This document shows positions 39,417-47,670 of a stretch of DNA of 64,000 nucleotides, in pieces. The stretch is from the NCBI RefSeq assembly GCF_021864535.1, contig NZ_JAKJIC010000002.1:124001-188000 (forward strand). Direction: 5' to 3'. The first letter of the stretch is position 1; every line of letters starts with the position of its first letter. The DNA is from Oryzibacter oryziterrae (lineage in GTDB: Bacteria > Pseudomonadota > Alphaproteobacteria > Rhizobiales > Pleomorphomonadaceae). A program made the translations under genes and the position numbers. Under the pieces are notes generated by a model. The model saw only the letters and a list, made by a program, of their open reading frames with translations, made no database searches and had not been told where the DNA came from.

Positions 39417-40496
39417 ATGGGAGAGCAGGTTTCCGTGCTGATCGGCACGCGCAAGGGCGTGTTCATCGCGCGCAGCGATGCCGGGCGCAGCGCCTGGCAG
39501 ATCGACGGGCCGCATTGCGAGGCCTGGCCGATCAACCACGTGATCGCCGATGACACCGGCACGCTGTTCGCCGGCGGTGGCAACGAATGGTTCGGTCCCG
39601 CCGTCTGGCGCTCGACCGACGGCGGTCGCAGCTGGAACCATTTCAGTGCCGGCCTGACCTATGGCGAGGGTGGCACCCCCATCAAGGCGGTGTGGTCGCT
39701 GGCCCGGCGCGGCAAGACGCTCTACGCCGGTGTCGAGCCGGCGGGCCTGTTCAGGAGCGAGGACGAGGGCGAAACCTGGAGCCATGTGGAAGGCCTGCAG
39801 CGCCATCCCTCACGCCCGACCTGGGTGCCGGGCGCCGGCGGCATGATCCTGCATTCCATCGTCCTGCATCCTGATGATCCCACGCAGATCTGGGTGGCCA
39901 TCTCGGCCGCCGGCGTGTTCCACACCACGGACGGCGGCGAGACCTGGGCGGCGCGCAACTCCGGCACCCGCTGCGACTTCCTGCCCGAGGGGCAGCAATA
40001 TCCCGAGACGGGCCAATGCGTGCACTGTCTGGTGATGGCGCCGGGACGGTCCAACCGGCTCTATCAGCAGAACCATTGCGGCATGTACCGCTCCGACGAC
40101 GGCGGCGTCAGCTGGCAGTCGATCGAAAAGGGCCTGCCTTCCACCTTCGGCTTCCCCGCCGCCGTGCATCCGCGTGATCCCGAACGGCTCTATCTGGTGC
40201 CGCTCAACGGCGCCATGGAAGGCCGCTTCGTGCCGGACGGCCGCGCCGCCGTCTGGAGCACGGGCGATGCCGGCTCCTCCTGGCACGGCAACCGGGCCGG
40301 TCTGCCGCAGGAAAATGCCTTCTTCGGCGTGCTGCGACAGGCCATGGCGACCGATTGCCTGGAACCGGCCGGCGTCTACTTCGGCACCAGCTCGGGCGAA
40401 CTCTACGCCAGCGCCGACGAAGGGACGAACTGGATCTCGATCGCCGCCCATCTGCCCGTCATCCATTCGGTGGAAACATGGACGCCGCGCAGCTGA
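39417..40496 (+). CDS. BNR-repeat (sialidase-like propeller) protein
   Basis: The 359-residue protein is built of BNR/VPS10-type propeller blades: WRSTDGGRSWNHF, FRSEDEGETWSHV, FHTTDGGETWAAR, YRSDDGGVSWQSI, WSTGDAGSSWHG and ASADEGTNW, each with an Asp-box (S-x-D-x-G-x-x-W). There is no signal peptide, so it is probably cytoplasmic, and no sialidase catalytic set was seen. GGGGAGG precedes ATG 39417. It overlaps the ThiS/MoaD-like gene by 19 bases; the pair probably works together. Confidence 0.8.
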   Translation: MGEQVSVLIGTRKGVFIARSDAGRSAWQIDGPHCEAWPINHVIADDTGTLFAGGGNEWFGPAVWRSTDGGRSWNHFSAGLTYGEGGTPIKAVWSLARRGKTLYAGVEPAGLFRSEDEGETWSHVEGLQRHPSRPTWVPGAGGMILHSIVLHPDDPTQIWVAISAAGVFHTTDGGETWAARNSGTRCDFLPEGQQYPETGQCVHCLVMAPGRSNRLYQQNHCGMYRSDDGGVSWQSIEKGLPSTFGFPAAVHPRDPERLYLVPLNGAMEGRFVPDGRAAVWSTGDAGSSWHGNRAGLPQENAFFGVLRQAMATDCLEPAGVYFGTSSGELYASADEGTNWISIAAHLPVIHSVETWTPRS

Positions 40497-40777
40497 CCGG
40501 GACAGGCACAGGGCAGGTGGACCTGCGCCTGCCCGAGGCGCTGCTCGCGCTTTTTCCGGGCGCCCCGCGTCGACTTCATCTCGGCGCCGGCTCGGTCCGC
40601 GAGCTGATCGCCGAACTCGACCGCCGCTGGCCCGGCATGTCCGATCGGCTCACCGACAGCCGCCCGGCGATCCGCAAGCACATCAACGTCTTCGTCGACG
40701 GCGAACGCGCGGGCCTGGATACGCCGCTCGACGCGGGCGCCAGCGTGACCATCCTGCTGGCGATCAGCGGCGGCTAG
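40478..40777 (+). CDS. ThiS/MoaD-family ubiquitin-like sulfur-carrier protein
   Basis: The 99-residue protein has the beta-grasp pattern (VDLRLPEALLALFPG; VRELIAELDRRWPGM; HINVFVDGER) and ends with GASVTILLAISGG, the C-terminal diglycine that is adenylated and thiocarboxylated in ThiS/MoaD. It starts inside the end of the propeller gene, so translation is coupled. No E1-like activating enzyme or MoaE is nearby. The carrier's client is unknown. Confidence 0.8.
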   Translation: MDAAQLTGTGTGQVDLRLPEALLALFPGAPRRLHLGAGSVRELIAELDRRWPGMSDRLTDSRPAIRKHINVFVDGERAGLDTPLDAGASVTILLAISGG

Positions 40778-40864
40778 GGGCGCCCCGATCGATCAGGCGG
40801 ACTCAACCTGATCGACAGAAAATCGCTTCTCTCCAGGCGTCAGTGCCGCCCCCGCACCAATCCG

Positions 40865-41506
40865 TCAGGCGGCTGAGCGAATGCCGCAGGCGGCCAGAAA
40901 GCCGGCGGTGGTGTAGGCGATGAGCGGCTCCAGCGCTGCGTCCAGTCCCGTCGCGTCGAGGCCGGGCTGCGCCAGCGCCTCGATGCGTCCGACGCCGGCG
41001 AAGGACGAGACCATCAGCGCTATGGTGAAGTAGAAGGCCTGGACCAGGCGGTCCCGATCCACATCGGGCAGGCTGCGGGCGAAGCGGTCGAGGAAGATCG
41101 TCAGCGTGTCTTCCATGTGCAGCTTCAGCAAGGGCGAGAAGCGATCCGACTGGCAGATCTGGGCGATGATGCGCGTGTAGCTCTTCCAGCCTTCGCCGCC
41201 GGTAACCGCAAGGTCGATATAGGGCCGGATGAAGATCGTCAGCAGGCGCGCGACACCGAGCACCGAACCATCGGCTTCGGCGGCGGCGAGGATTTCCCGT
41301 CGCCGGGCGTTGAGGACATGCAGGCGCCGGTCGATGACCGCCTCGAAGAGCCCCTCCTTCGACTTGAAGTGATAGGACAGCAGGTTGAGCCGGACGCCGG
41401 CGCGATCGGTGATGGCGCGCACGGACACGGCATCAAACCCGCCCTCGGCGAACAGGGCCTCGGCAGAATCCAGGATTCGCTCGGGCGTGGTGGCTTTGAC
41501 GGCCAT
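40865..41506 (-). CDS. TetR-family transcription regulator
   Basis: The 213-residue protein has an N-terminal HTH (PERILDSAEALFAEGG; VRAITDRAGVRLNLLSYHF) and a C-terminal ligand domain of the CecR/DUF1956 type. It diverges from the lipocalin-thiolase-cyclase cluster and the operator-like palindrome lies between them, so it probably represses that cluster and itself. The ligand is unknown. Confidence 0.85.
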   Translation of the reverse strand: MAVKATTPERILDSAEALFAEGGFDAVSVRAITDRAGVRLNLLSYHFKSKEGLFEAVIDRRLHVLNARRREILAAAEADGSVLGVARLLTIFIRPYIDLAVTGGEGWKSYTRIIAQICQSDRFSPLLKLHMEDTLTIFLDRFARSLPDVDRDRLVQAFYFTIALMVSSFAGVGRIEALAQPGLDATGLDAALEPLIAYTTAGFLAACGIRSAA

Positions 41507-41531
41507 TCAGGAACTTCCCCTATTGAATTGG

Positions 41532-41547
41532 TAGGTCGACCGACCTA
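41532..41547. promoter_or_regulatory. Palindromic operator for the TetR regulator
   Basis: TAGGTCGACCGACCTA is made of the inverted arms TAGGTCG and CGACCTA, two bases apart, in the 100-base divergent gap. Its length and place are those of a TetR operator. Confidence 0.65.
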
Positions 41548-41606
41548 TTATCATCTCCAGCGACGGACCTGACAAGAGATCGATAATATCTGGAGGAAAG
41601 AAGACC

Positions 41607-42224
41607 ATGGATACGACCCCTGAACAGCGTGACTTGGCTTACCCGGCATCGGCCGGATCTGTCACTCAGAAAATGTCCGTAGACCTGCCGTTGCCCAACC
41701 GGCGCGCGTTTGTCGCCGGTGTGGGCATGCTTGCCGCCGCCACCTGCGGCGCCGTTGCCGGCCAGGCTGCGCCCGGTGGCAAGACCTACAGCTCCTGGCT
41801 GGTCGGCACCTGGATGATGGAGTCCTTCACCACCACCGACGACAAGGGCGTTGTCGCCGACGCCATGGGGCCGGGCGCGCTCGGCGTCATCAGCTATTCC
41901 GCCGACGGCTGGATGTCCGTCCAGATCATGAGGCCGGACCGCAAGCCCTATGATCATCCCGACCTTTCCGGCGGTACGCCCGAGCAGACGATCGAAGCGG
42001 CGCGGACCTTCTTTGCCTATGCCGGCCCCTATGACGTCGATGAGGCCAATGGCATCGTCTACCACAATCTCCAGTTCAGCCTGATGCCCAACTGGCTGGG
42101 CGGCCGCCAGAAGCGCTACATCGCGGCAGAGGGTGACGACATTCTGGTGCTTTCCGGTGATCCCGTGCTGATCAACGGCAAGACCCAGGTCACGCATCTG
42201 CGCTGGAAGCGCCGCAAGGCCTGA
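41607..42224 (+). CDS. Exported lipocalin-like domain protein
   Basis: The 205-residue protein has an N-terminal segment with NRRAFVAGVGMLAAATCG, a twin-arginine-type export signal, though the consensus S-x-x is not exact. A lipocalin-like domain (PF13924 type) follows, with LVGTWMMESF, SADGWMSVQIM and AGPYDVDEANGIVYH. It has a paralogue in the same cluster (44424-44888), which lacks the signal. Probably binds or transforms a small hydrophobic molecule; function unproven. Confidence 0.7.
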   Translation: MDTTPEQRDLAYPASAGSVTQKMSVDLPLPNRRAFVAGVGMLAAATCGAVAGQAAPGGKTYSSWLVGTWMMESFTTTDDKGVVADAMGPGALGVISYSADGWMSVQIMRPDRKPYDHPDLSGGTPEQTIEAARTFFAYAGPYDVDEANGIVYHNLQFSLMPNWLGGRQKRYIAAEGDDILVLSGDPVLINGKTQVTHLRWKRRKA

Positions 42225-42326
42225 CGCCCGAACCTCTCCCTCTCCCATTCCCTCGTCACGACCATCCTCCGACCGGTGATGCCGGTCGGCCGGGCATGAT
42301 TTTGCCGACACTCCGAGGACACAAGA

Positions 42327-43495
42327 ATGACTGATGCTTCCGTTTACATTCTCTCGGCTCGCCGCACGCCGATCGGCACCCTGCTGGGCCAGTTCGCCGG
42401 CATTCCCGCCACCCAGCTTGGTGCGACGGCGCTTGCCGCCGCCGTCAAGGACTCGGGCGTCGACGCGTCCGCCATCGACGAGGTGGTGATGGGCTGCGTG
42501 CTGACTGCCGGCGTGGGGCAGGCTCCGGCGCGCCAGGCGGCCATGGGCGCGGGCATTCCGCTCGCCACCGGCGCCACCACCGTCAACAAGGTGTGCGGTT
42601 CCGGCATGAAGGCGATCATGCTCGGTCACGATCTGATCCGCGCCGGTTCGGCCGGCATCGTTGCTGTGGGCGGCATGGAGGCCATGTCCAACGCGCCTTA
42701 TCTCGCCCATGCCCGCGCCGGTCTGCGCTTCGGTGACGCGGTGCTGCAGGATCATCTGCTGCGCGACGGCATCGACAATGCCGACGGTCGCTCGCTCGGC
42801 CTGTTCACCGAAGACTGCGCGGCCAAATACGGCTTCACGCGGCAGGCGCAGGATGCCTCGGCCACGGTCTCGGTGCAGCGTGCCAGAGTGCCCAGGCCAG
42901 CGGTGCCTTCAACGCGGAAATCGTCGGTGTCGACGTGGTTCGGCAGGGCGTCACCACCACCATCCGCACCGACGAAGGTCCGAAGCGGGCCGACGTCGCC
43001 CGCATCCCGCAGCTGCCGCCCGCCTTCAAGCCCGACGGCACCATCACGCCGGCGACCGCCTCCGGCTTCTGCGACGGCGCGGCCGCGCTGGTGCTGACGG
43101 GTGAGGCCGGGGCTGGCGGCAAGGCGCCGCTCGCCCGCATCGTGGCGCACGCCACCCATTCCCAGGAACCGGAATGGTTCACCACGGCGCCCATCGGCGC
43201 CATCCGCAAGGTGCTCGCCAAGGCCGGCTGGCAGGTGGGCGACGTCGATCTCTTCGAGATCAACGAGGCACTGGCCGCCGTCCCCATGGCGGCGATCGTC
43301 GACCTCGGGCTCGATCCGGAAAAGCTCAACGTCAACGGCGGCGCCTGCGCCCTCGGCCACCCGATCGGCGCGTCCGGTGCCCGCATCGTCGTCACGCTGC
43401 TGCATGCGATGGCCGCACGCGGCCTGAAGCGGGGCGTGGCCTCCCTGTGCATCGGTGGCGGCGAGGGCGTTGCCCTGGCCATCGAGCGGCTCTGA
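42327..43495 (+). pseudogene. Acetyl-CoA acyltransferase (thiolase), frameshifted
   Basis: The first frame (42327 to about 42880) reads a thiolase N-terminus, with the acyl-binding Cys in VNKVCGSGMKA and GGMEAMSNAPY. The second frame (about 42884 to 43495) continues with SGAFNAEIVGVDVV, the His segment in GGACALGHPIGASGAR and the second Cys in SLCIGGGEG. They join at about 42883, where one C seems missing: TGCCAGAG where TGCCCAGAG would restore RAQSAQASGAF. Every catalytic residue is present, so the lesion is either recent or a sequencing error. The restored enzyme has about 390 residues. Confidence 0.85.
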
Positions 43496-43515
43496 CCCGG
43501 AAAGGAGCGCGAGAG

Positions 43516-44412
43516 ATGACCGATGACAGTGAACATCGCACCAGCCCGGAACTGGTCGCCGACAGGCGGAGCGTGATGCTGGGCATCAGCGGCTTCATGG
43601 CGGCGCTGGCCGCGTCCGATGCGGCGGTGGCGGCGACGCCGACCCGCAAGATCGTGGACATTTCCGTGGCCATCGAGAATGACCGTCCGTCCGACCCGCC
43701 GGGGCTCGGGCCGAAGGTAACCTATCGCGGCCACAAGGAGTCGGCGCCGGGCATGGCGCATTTCTTCCCCGGCCTGAAGCCCGAGGACCTTCCCAACGGC
43801 GAAGGCTGGGCGATCGAGGAAGTGCAGCTGACCACCCACAATGGCACGCATCTCGACGCGCCCTACCACTATCACTCGACCATGGACAACGGCAAACGGG
43901 CGCTGACCATCGACGAAGTGCCGCTGGAATGGTGCTACCGGCCGGGCGTCAAGCTCGACTTCCGCCACCTGCCCGACGGCCATGTGGTGAGCGCCGCCGA
44001 GGTCGAGGCGGAGCTGAAGCGGATCGGTCACGAGTTGCAGCCGCTCGACATCGTGCTGGTCAACACCTCGGCCGCCGCGCAATACGGCACCATGGCCTAT
44101 CTCAACTCCGGGTGCGGCATGGGGCGCGAGGCGACGCTTTGGCTGCTGGAGCGCGGCGTGCGCGTGACCGGCACCGACGCCTGGAGCTGGGACGTTCCCT
44201 TCTCCTTCACCGCCAAGCGCTTCGAGCAGACCCATGACAAGAGCATCATCTGGGAAGGCCATTTCGCCGGCATCCAGATCGGCTATTGCCACATGGAAAA
44301 GCTCAGCAATCTCGACGCGCTGCCGTCCACCGGCTTCGAGGTGATCTGCATGCCCGTGAAGATCAAGGGCGCATCGGCCGGCTGGACCCGCGCCGTGGCG
44401 CTGGTCGGCTGA
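43516..44412 (+). CDS. Cyclase-family (KynB-like) metal-dependent hydrolase
   Basis: The 298-residue protein carries the cyclase motif THNGTHLDAPYHY, which binds Mn or Zn in kynurenine formamidase-like enzymes. An N-terminal segment (DRRSVMLGISGFMAALAAS) looks like a Tat export signal. GTDAWSWDVPF and MENISNLDAL-like KLSNLDALP lie near the C-terminus. Substrates of this family include isatin and N-formylkynurenine; which applies is unknown. ATG 43516 follows AAAGGAGCG. Confidence 0.85.
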   Translation: MTDDSEHRTSPELVADRRSVMLGISGFMAALAASDAAVAATPTRKIVDISVAIENDRPSDPPGLGPKVTYRGHKESAPGMAHFFPGLKPEDLPNGEGWAIEEVQLTTHNGTHLDAPYHYHSTMDNGKRALTIDEVPLEWCYRPGVKLDFRHLPDGHVVSAAEVEAELKRIGHELQPLDIVLVNTSAAAQYGTMAYLNSGCGMGREATLWLLERGVRVTGTDAWSWDVPFSFTAKRFEQTHDKSIIWEGHFAGIQIGYCHMEKLSNLDALPSTGFEVICMPVKIKGASAGWTRAVALVG

Positions 44413-44423
44413 GGGAGAACCTG

Positions 44424-44888
44424 ATGACGCACACATCATCGATCGCCGATCGTCTCGTCGGCACCTGGACCCTCACCGGTTTCACGCTGCAGGTGGAGGG
44501 GCTGCCGCCGATCCTGCCCATGGGGCCGAACGTCAAGGGCTACGGCTCTTGGGGCGCCGACGGCTGGATGTCCTTCCTGGTCGAGACCGCCGAGCGTCCG
44601 CTGTGGGACAGTCCGGCGCCCGACGGCGGCACCGACGCCCAGACCATCGCGGCGGCGCGGAGCTTGCTCGCCTATGCCGGGCCCTACACCATCGACGAGG
44701 CGGCGGGCACCATCGCCCAGCGCCTCCAGCACTGCCTGATCCCCAACTGGGTGGGCGACGTTCACCTGCGCTCCGTCCGCTTCCCCGGCGACGGCCAGAT
44801 GGAACTGACGAGCGACCCGTCGCCCACGCCGGCCGGTGCCGGCCGCTTCGTGCTCACCTTCACACGCAGACCGGCCACGGTGCTCTGA
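44424..44888 (+). CDS. Lipocalin-like domain protein, cytoplasmic paralogue
   Basis: The 154-residue product has the PF13924-type domain: RLVGTWTLTGF, GADGWMSFLVE, AGPYTIDEAAGTI and HCLIPNWVGD. It is clearly related to the protein at 41607-42224 but lacks an export signal. It is 11 bases downstream of the cyclase gene, so they are one operon. Confidence 0.7.
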   Translation: MTHTSSIADRLVGTWTLTGFTLQVEGLPPILPMGPNVKGYGSWGADGWMSFLVETAERPLWDSPAPDGGTDAQTIAAARSLLAYAGPYTIDEAAGTIAQRLQHCLIPNWVGDVHLRSVRFPGDGQMELTSDPSPTPAGAGRFVLTFTRRPATVL

Positions 44889-44993
44889 CCTCCACCGTCT
44901 TGTCAGGACACCACGCCGCCAACGCTCCGCCGTCCCCCCGGCGGAGCGTCTTGTCGTTTGGCAAGGGCTTGGGCGCGGATCGGACGGCACCGA

Positions 44994-45023
44994 TGATCCG
45001 TTGGCCGTTGGCGTGCGTAGAGA
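44994..45023 (+). promoter_or_regulatory. ECF (RpoE-type) promoter of the DUF2177 gene
   Basis: TGATCC at 44994-44999 and TAGAGA at 45018-45023 are 18 bases apart. The spacing and -35 box are the same as in the two promoters of the rpoE region. The predicted start near 45030 leaves a short leader with GGAGG before ATG 45047. Confidence 0.65.
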
Positions 45024-45046
45024 GGTCACACGCAACGGAGGTTCCC

Positions 45047-45454
45047 ATGATCGCTGCCATCGCCACCTATGTGACGGGTCTCGTCTGCTTTCTCGCGCTG
45101 GATGCGGTCTGGCTCGGCACCATGGTGCCGCGGCTCTACAAGCCGGCCATGGGCGATCTGGTGGCAGATCCGTTCCAGCCGCTGCCGGCGGTGATCTTCT
45201 ATCTGATCTATGCCGCAGGGCTCGCCTTCCTTGCGATTCAGCCGGCGCTTTCCAGCGGCAGGTGGACCATGGCGCTGGTCAACGGCGCGGCGCTCGGCCT
45301 CGTCGCCTATGCCACCTATGACCTCACCAACCAGGCGACGCTGCGCGGCTGGCCCGTGGTGATCACCCTGGTCGATCTTGCCTGGGGGACGATTGCCAGC
45401 GGCCTGGCGGCGACGGCAAGCTACCTGCTCCTGTCGCGCTGGCTCTCGCCCTGA
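45047..45454 (+). CDS. DUF2177 membrane protein
   Basis: The 135-residue protein has four predicted membrane helices (about 4-23, 48-66, 74-92, 104-128). The signature LDAVWLGTMVPRLYKP is typical of DUF2177. The start is set by GGAGG at 45037-45041. Family members occur in RpoE-ChrR clusters, and this one has the same promoter type; its function is unknown. Its 3' end overlaps the DUF1295 gene on the opposite strand by 34 bases. Confidence 0.82.
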   Translation: MIAAIATYVTGLVCFLALDAVWLGTMVPRLYKPAMGDLVADPFQPLPAVIFYLIYAAGLAFLAIQPALSSGRWTMALVNGAALGLVAYATYDLTNQATLRGWPVVITLVDLAWGTIASGLAATASYLLLSRWLSP

Positions 45455-46230
45455 GCGTCCGTGCGCGACGGCCAGGGGAAGAAGGCCGAGACACGCCGCC
45501 GGTAGGCCGCAAAGGCCTCCCCTCGGCTGCGAGCCATATGGGCTTCCAGCGGCGGAATGCCGGAGACGTGCACCAGCAGTGCGTACATGATCGCCGGGGC
45601 AAGCAGCGCGCCGGCGCTGCGCAGGTCGAGCCCGCCGACGCCGGTGAGCGCCAGCCCGACCCAGAACAGCCACTCGAAGAAATAATTGGGATGGCGCGAC
45701 CAGCCCCACAGGCCCCGGTCGCACACCGCACCGGGCTTCTCGCGGCGGAACCGGTTCAGCGTCCGGTCGGCGAGGCCCTCGCCGCAGATGGCCGCGAGAG
45801 CAAGGAACAGGCCGAGCCCATCCTGCCAATCGACCGGCCCCGGACGGGACGCCATGGCGGTGGCGGACAGCGCAAGCAGCCAGCCGGCCAGGGCCTGCGT
45901 CTGCAGAAACAGGAACATGCGGCGCGGCGCCGCCTCGCCCCATTCCCGCCGCAGGGCCGCATAGCGGGGATCATCGCCGACGTGGGCGAAGCTGCGGCTG
46001 AGCAGGTGACGGCCGAGGCGGAGCGCCCAGAGGCCGATCAATCCGGCAACCAGCACGGCCCGCCCCGTCCAGCCAGCCGCAAGGCCGATCGATAGCGCGC
46101 CGGCGAAGCCCGACGACAACGACCAGATGCCGTCGACGAAGCCGGAGCGGCGAGTCCGTTCGGCGATCAGCGCGGCGGCAGCCATCGCCAGCATCATCAC
46201 GGCCAGGGCGGTTGCGGCGCCGGTGATCAT
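45421..46230 (-). CDS. DUF1295 (steroid 5-alpha reductase-like) membrane protein
   Basis: The 269-residue protein has about six membrane helices. The C-terminal part carries the family signature SRHPNYFFEWLFWVG and the ending YRRRVSAFFPWP. Such proteins are reductases of the 5-alpha-reductase/ICMT fold and use NADPH. It lies four bases after chrR, so it is the third gene of an rpoE-chrR operon. Its substrate may be a membrane lipid, given the neighbours. Confidence 0.82.
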   Translation of the reverse strand: MITGAATALAVMMLAMAAAALIAERTRRSGFVDGIWSLSSGFAGALSIGLAAGWTGRAVLVAGLIGLWALRLGRHLLSRSFAHVGDDPRYAALRREWGEAAPRRMFLFLQTQALAGWLLALSATAMASRPGPVDWQDGLGLFLALAAICGEGLADRTLNRFRREKPGAVCDRGLWGWSRHPNYFFEWLFWVGLALTGVGGLDLRSAGALLAPAIMYALLVHVSGIPPLEAHMARSRGEAFAAYRRRVSAFFPWPSRTDAQGESQRDRSR

Positions 46231-46234
46231 GCGC

Positions 46235-46888
46235 CTAGAGACCTATGAAAGGGCTGACGAGACGACCGATCAGGCTGTGCGGCCGAAGGCGTCCCTCGAT
46301 GGCGGCGAGGCAGACGCAGGTCTCCGTGCCGATCACCACGGGCGTGTGATGGCTGTCGCCATCCTCTTCGGCCAGATCGCCCTTGGCAAAGCGGCCATGC
46401 TCGTCGGTGAAGGCGCCCTGCAGCACCAGTGTCAGCTCGGCACCGGAATGGCCATGCGTCGGCATGCGGCGACCGGCGGCGATGCGTAGGAGAACGAGGG
46501 AGGTGCGCTCGTCCTCGGGCACGTCCAGCCGGGTGAAGGCCATGCCCGGTCCCATCCAGCGCCAGCCGGAGTTGACGCGGCCGGCGATCGGAGCTGGCAG
46601 GTCGATGCCGAGATCGGGCGTTGTGCGACGCGCGCGGCCGGCCGAGGCACTGGCGGGACGCGGTTCGTCGAGGCGCGCAAGGGTCCGCTCGAACAGGCGC
46701 GCGTCGAGATCGGCAGGGGCGAGGCGTTCCAGGAGGACGCCGCCGAGGGCCGTCATGTCACGCGCCTCGCCTTCGCAGGTGTCGCACATGCTCAGATGGC
46801 TCTCCACCACCAGCGCAGCCGCCGGCGACAGGGACCCGGCCGCAAAGCGGGCGAGGAGTTCGGGAGTGGGGTGATGCTTCACAGTCAT
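46235..46888 (-). CDS. chrR: Anti-sigma factor ChrR
   Basis: ChrR holds RpoE inactive until singlet oxygen triggers its release. The 217-residue protein has a zinc anti-sigma domain (HHPTPELLARFAAGSL, then ESHLSMCDTCE) and a C-terminal cupin (about 115-190; GHSGAELTLVLQGAF). This two-domain layout is specific to ChrR. It overlaps the end of rpoE by four bases. Confidence 0.9.
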   Translation of the reverse strand: MTVKHHPTPELLARFAAGSLSPAAALVVESHLSMCDTCEGEARDMTALGGVLLERLAPADLDARLFERTLARLDEPRPASASAGRARRTTPDLGIDLPAPIAGRVNSGWRWMGPGMAFTRLDVPEDERTSLVLLRIAAGRRMPTHGHSGAELTLVLQGAFTDEHGRFAKGDLAEEDGDSHHTPVVIGTETCVCLAAIEGRLRPHSLIGRLVSPFIGL

Positions 46889-47538
46889 TGGAAGTCGCCG
46901 AGCAGTTGGCGCAAACGGGTCAGGGCGAGACGAACCCGCGATTTGACGGTGCCAAGGGGAATGCCGAGACGGCGCGCGATTTCCGTCTGGGGCGAGTCGC
47001 CGAAATAGGACAGCGCAATCACCTCGGCTTGCTCGGCCGGCAGCTGGCCGAGCGCCTTGCGGACCCGCGCTTCTTCCTCGCGGCTGATCAGATCGCTGTC
47101 GACGAGCGGCGTCGGGTCGAGATCTTCAGGTGTCTCCAGTTCGGCGACGCGCGAGCGCCGCACCAGACGCCGCCGGCGGTCGATGCCGAGATTGCGGCAG
47201 ATGGTGAAGATCCACGTGGACACCGCCCCCGACTGCAGGTCGAACTGGCCGGCCTTGCGCCAGACGGTCAGGAGCGTGTCCTGGATCAGGTCGTCGCAAT
47301 CGCTGGCGCCGAAGCCCTGGCGGGTCAGGAAGGATTTCAGCCGCGGCGCATAGAAGGCGAACAGCCTGGCGAAGGCCTGCCGATCGCCGTGAGCGGCGAT
47401 GGCCGCGACGAGGCGTGCGGCCTCGTGGCCGTCGAGCGGCTCGCCGTCGGACAGAGCCGGTCTCATGACGCGCCCCGCCGATTGGGGCGCCGTCGATGGG
47501 GCCGGGAAAGGAAGTGACGCACGTTTCATGCCCTTCAT
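46885..47538 (-). CDS. rpoE: ECF sigma factor RpoE
   Basis: The protein has up to 217 residues with sigma-2 (FARLFAFYAP; DLIQDTLLTVW) and sigma-4 (VIALSYFGDSPQTEIARRLGI) regions and no sigma-3, so it belongs to the ECF group. It pairs with ChrR. The start is uncertain: the promoter at 47534-47563 overlaps the first ATG (47538), so translation may begin at ATG 47466 (MRPALSDGEPLDG), which leaves 193 residues and keeps both sigma regions. Confidence 0.88.
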   Translation of the reverse strand: MKGMKRASLPFPAPSTAPQSAGRVMRPALSDGEPLDGHEAARLVAAIAAHGDRQAFARLFAFYAPRLKSFLTRQGFGASDCDDLIQDTLLTVWRKAGQFDLQSGAVSTWIFTICRNLGIDRRRRLVRRSRVAELETPEDLDPTPLVDSDLISREEEARVRKALGQLPAEQAEVIALSYFGDSPQTEIARRLGIPLGTVKSRVRLALTRLRQLLGDFQ

Positions 47539-47563
47539 ACGCGCCGGATCACGGGGTGGATCA
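47534..47563 (-). promoter_or_regulatory. RpoE-type promoter of rpoE-chrR
   Basis: On the minus strand, TGATCC (47563-47558) and TATGAA (47539-47534) are 18 bases apart. A second TGATCC lies 12 bases closer to the gene at 47551-47546. The pattern suggests autoregulation. Confidence 0.65.
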
Positions 47564-47602
47564 CCGAAATCCGGCTAGACGACAACTTTCCTGCGCGCAC
47601 AG

Positions 47603-47632
47603 TGATCCCAAAATGTGTGCCCGGCGTAGAAG
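47603..47632 (+). promoter_or_regulatory. RpoE-type promoter of the amine oxidase operon
   Basis: TGATCC (47603-47608) and TAGAAG (47627-47632) are 18 bases apart. The site lies 39 bases before ATG 47671, so it would drive amine oxidase, DUF1365 and cfa. Confidence 0.65.
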
Positions 47633-47670
47633 CGATGTTACATCAATTGCGAAGGCAAGCGGGAGAGGCC

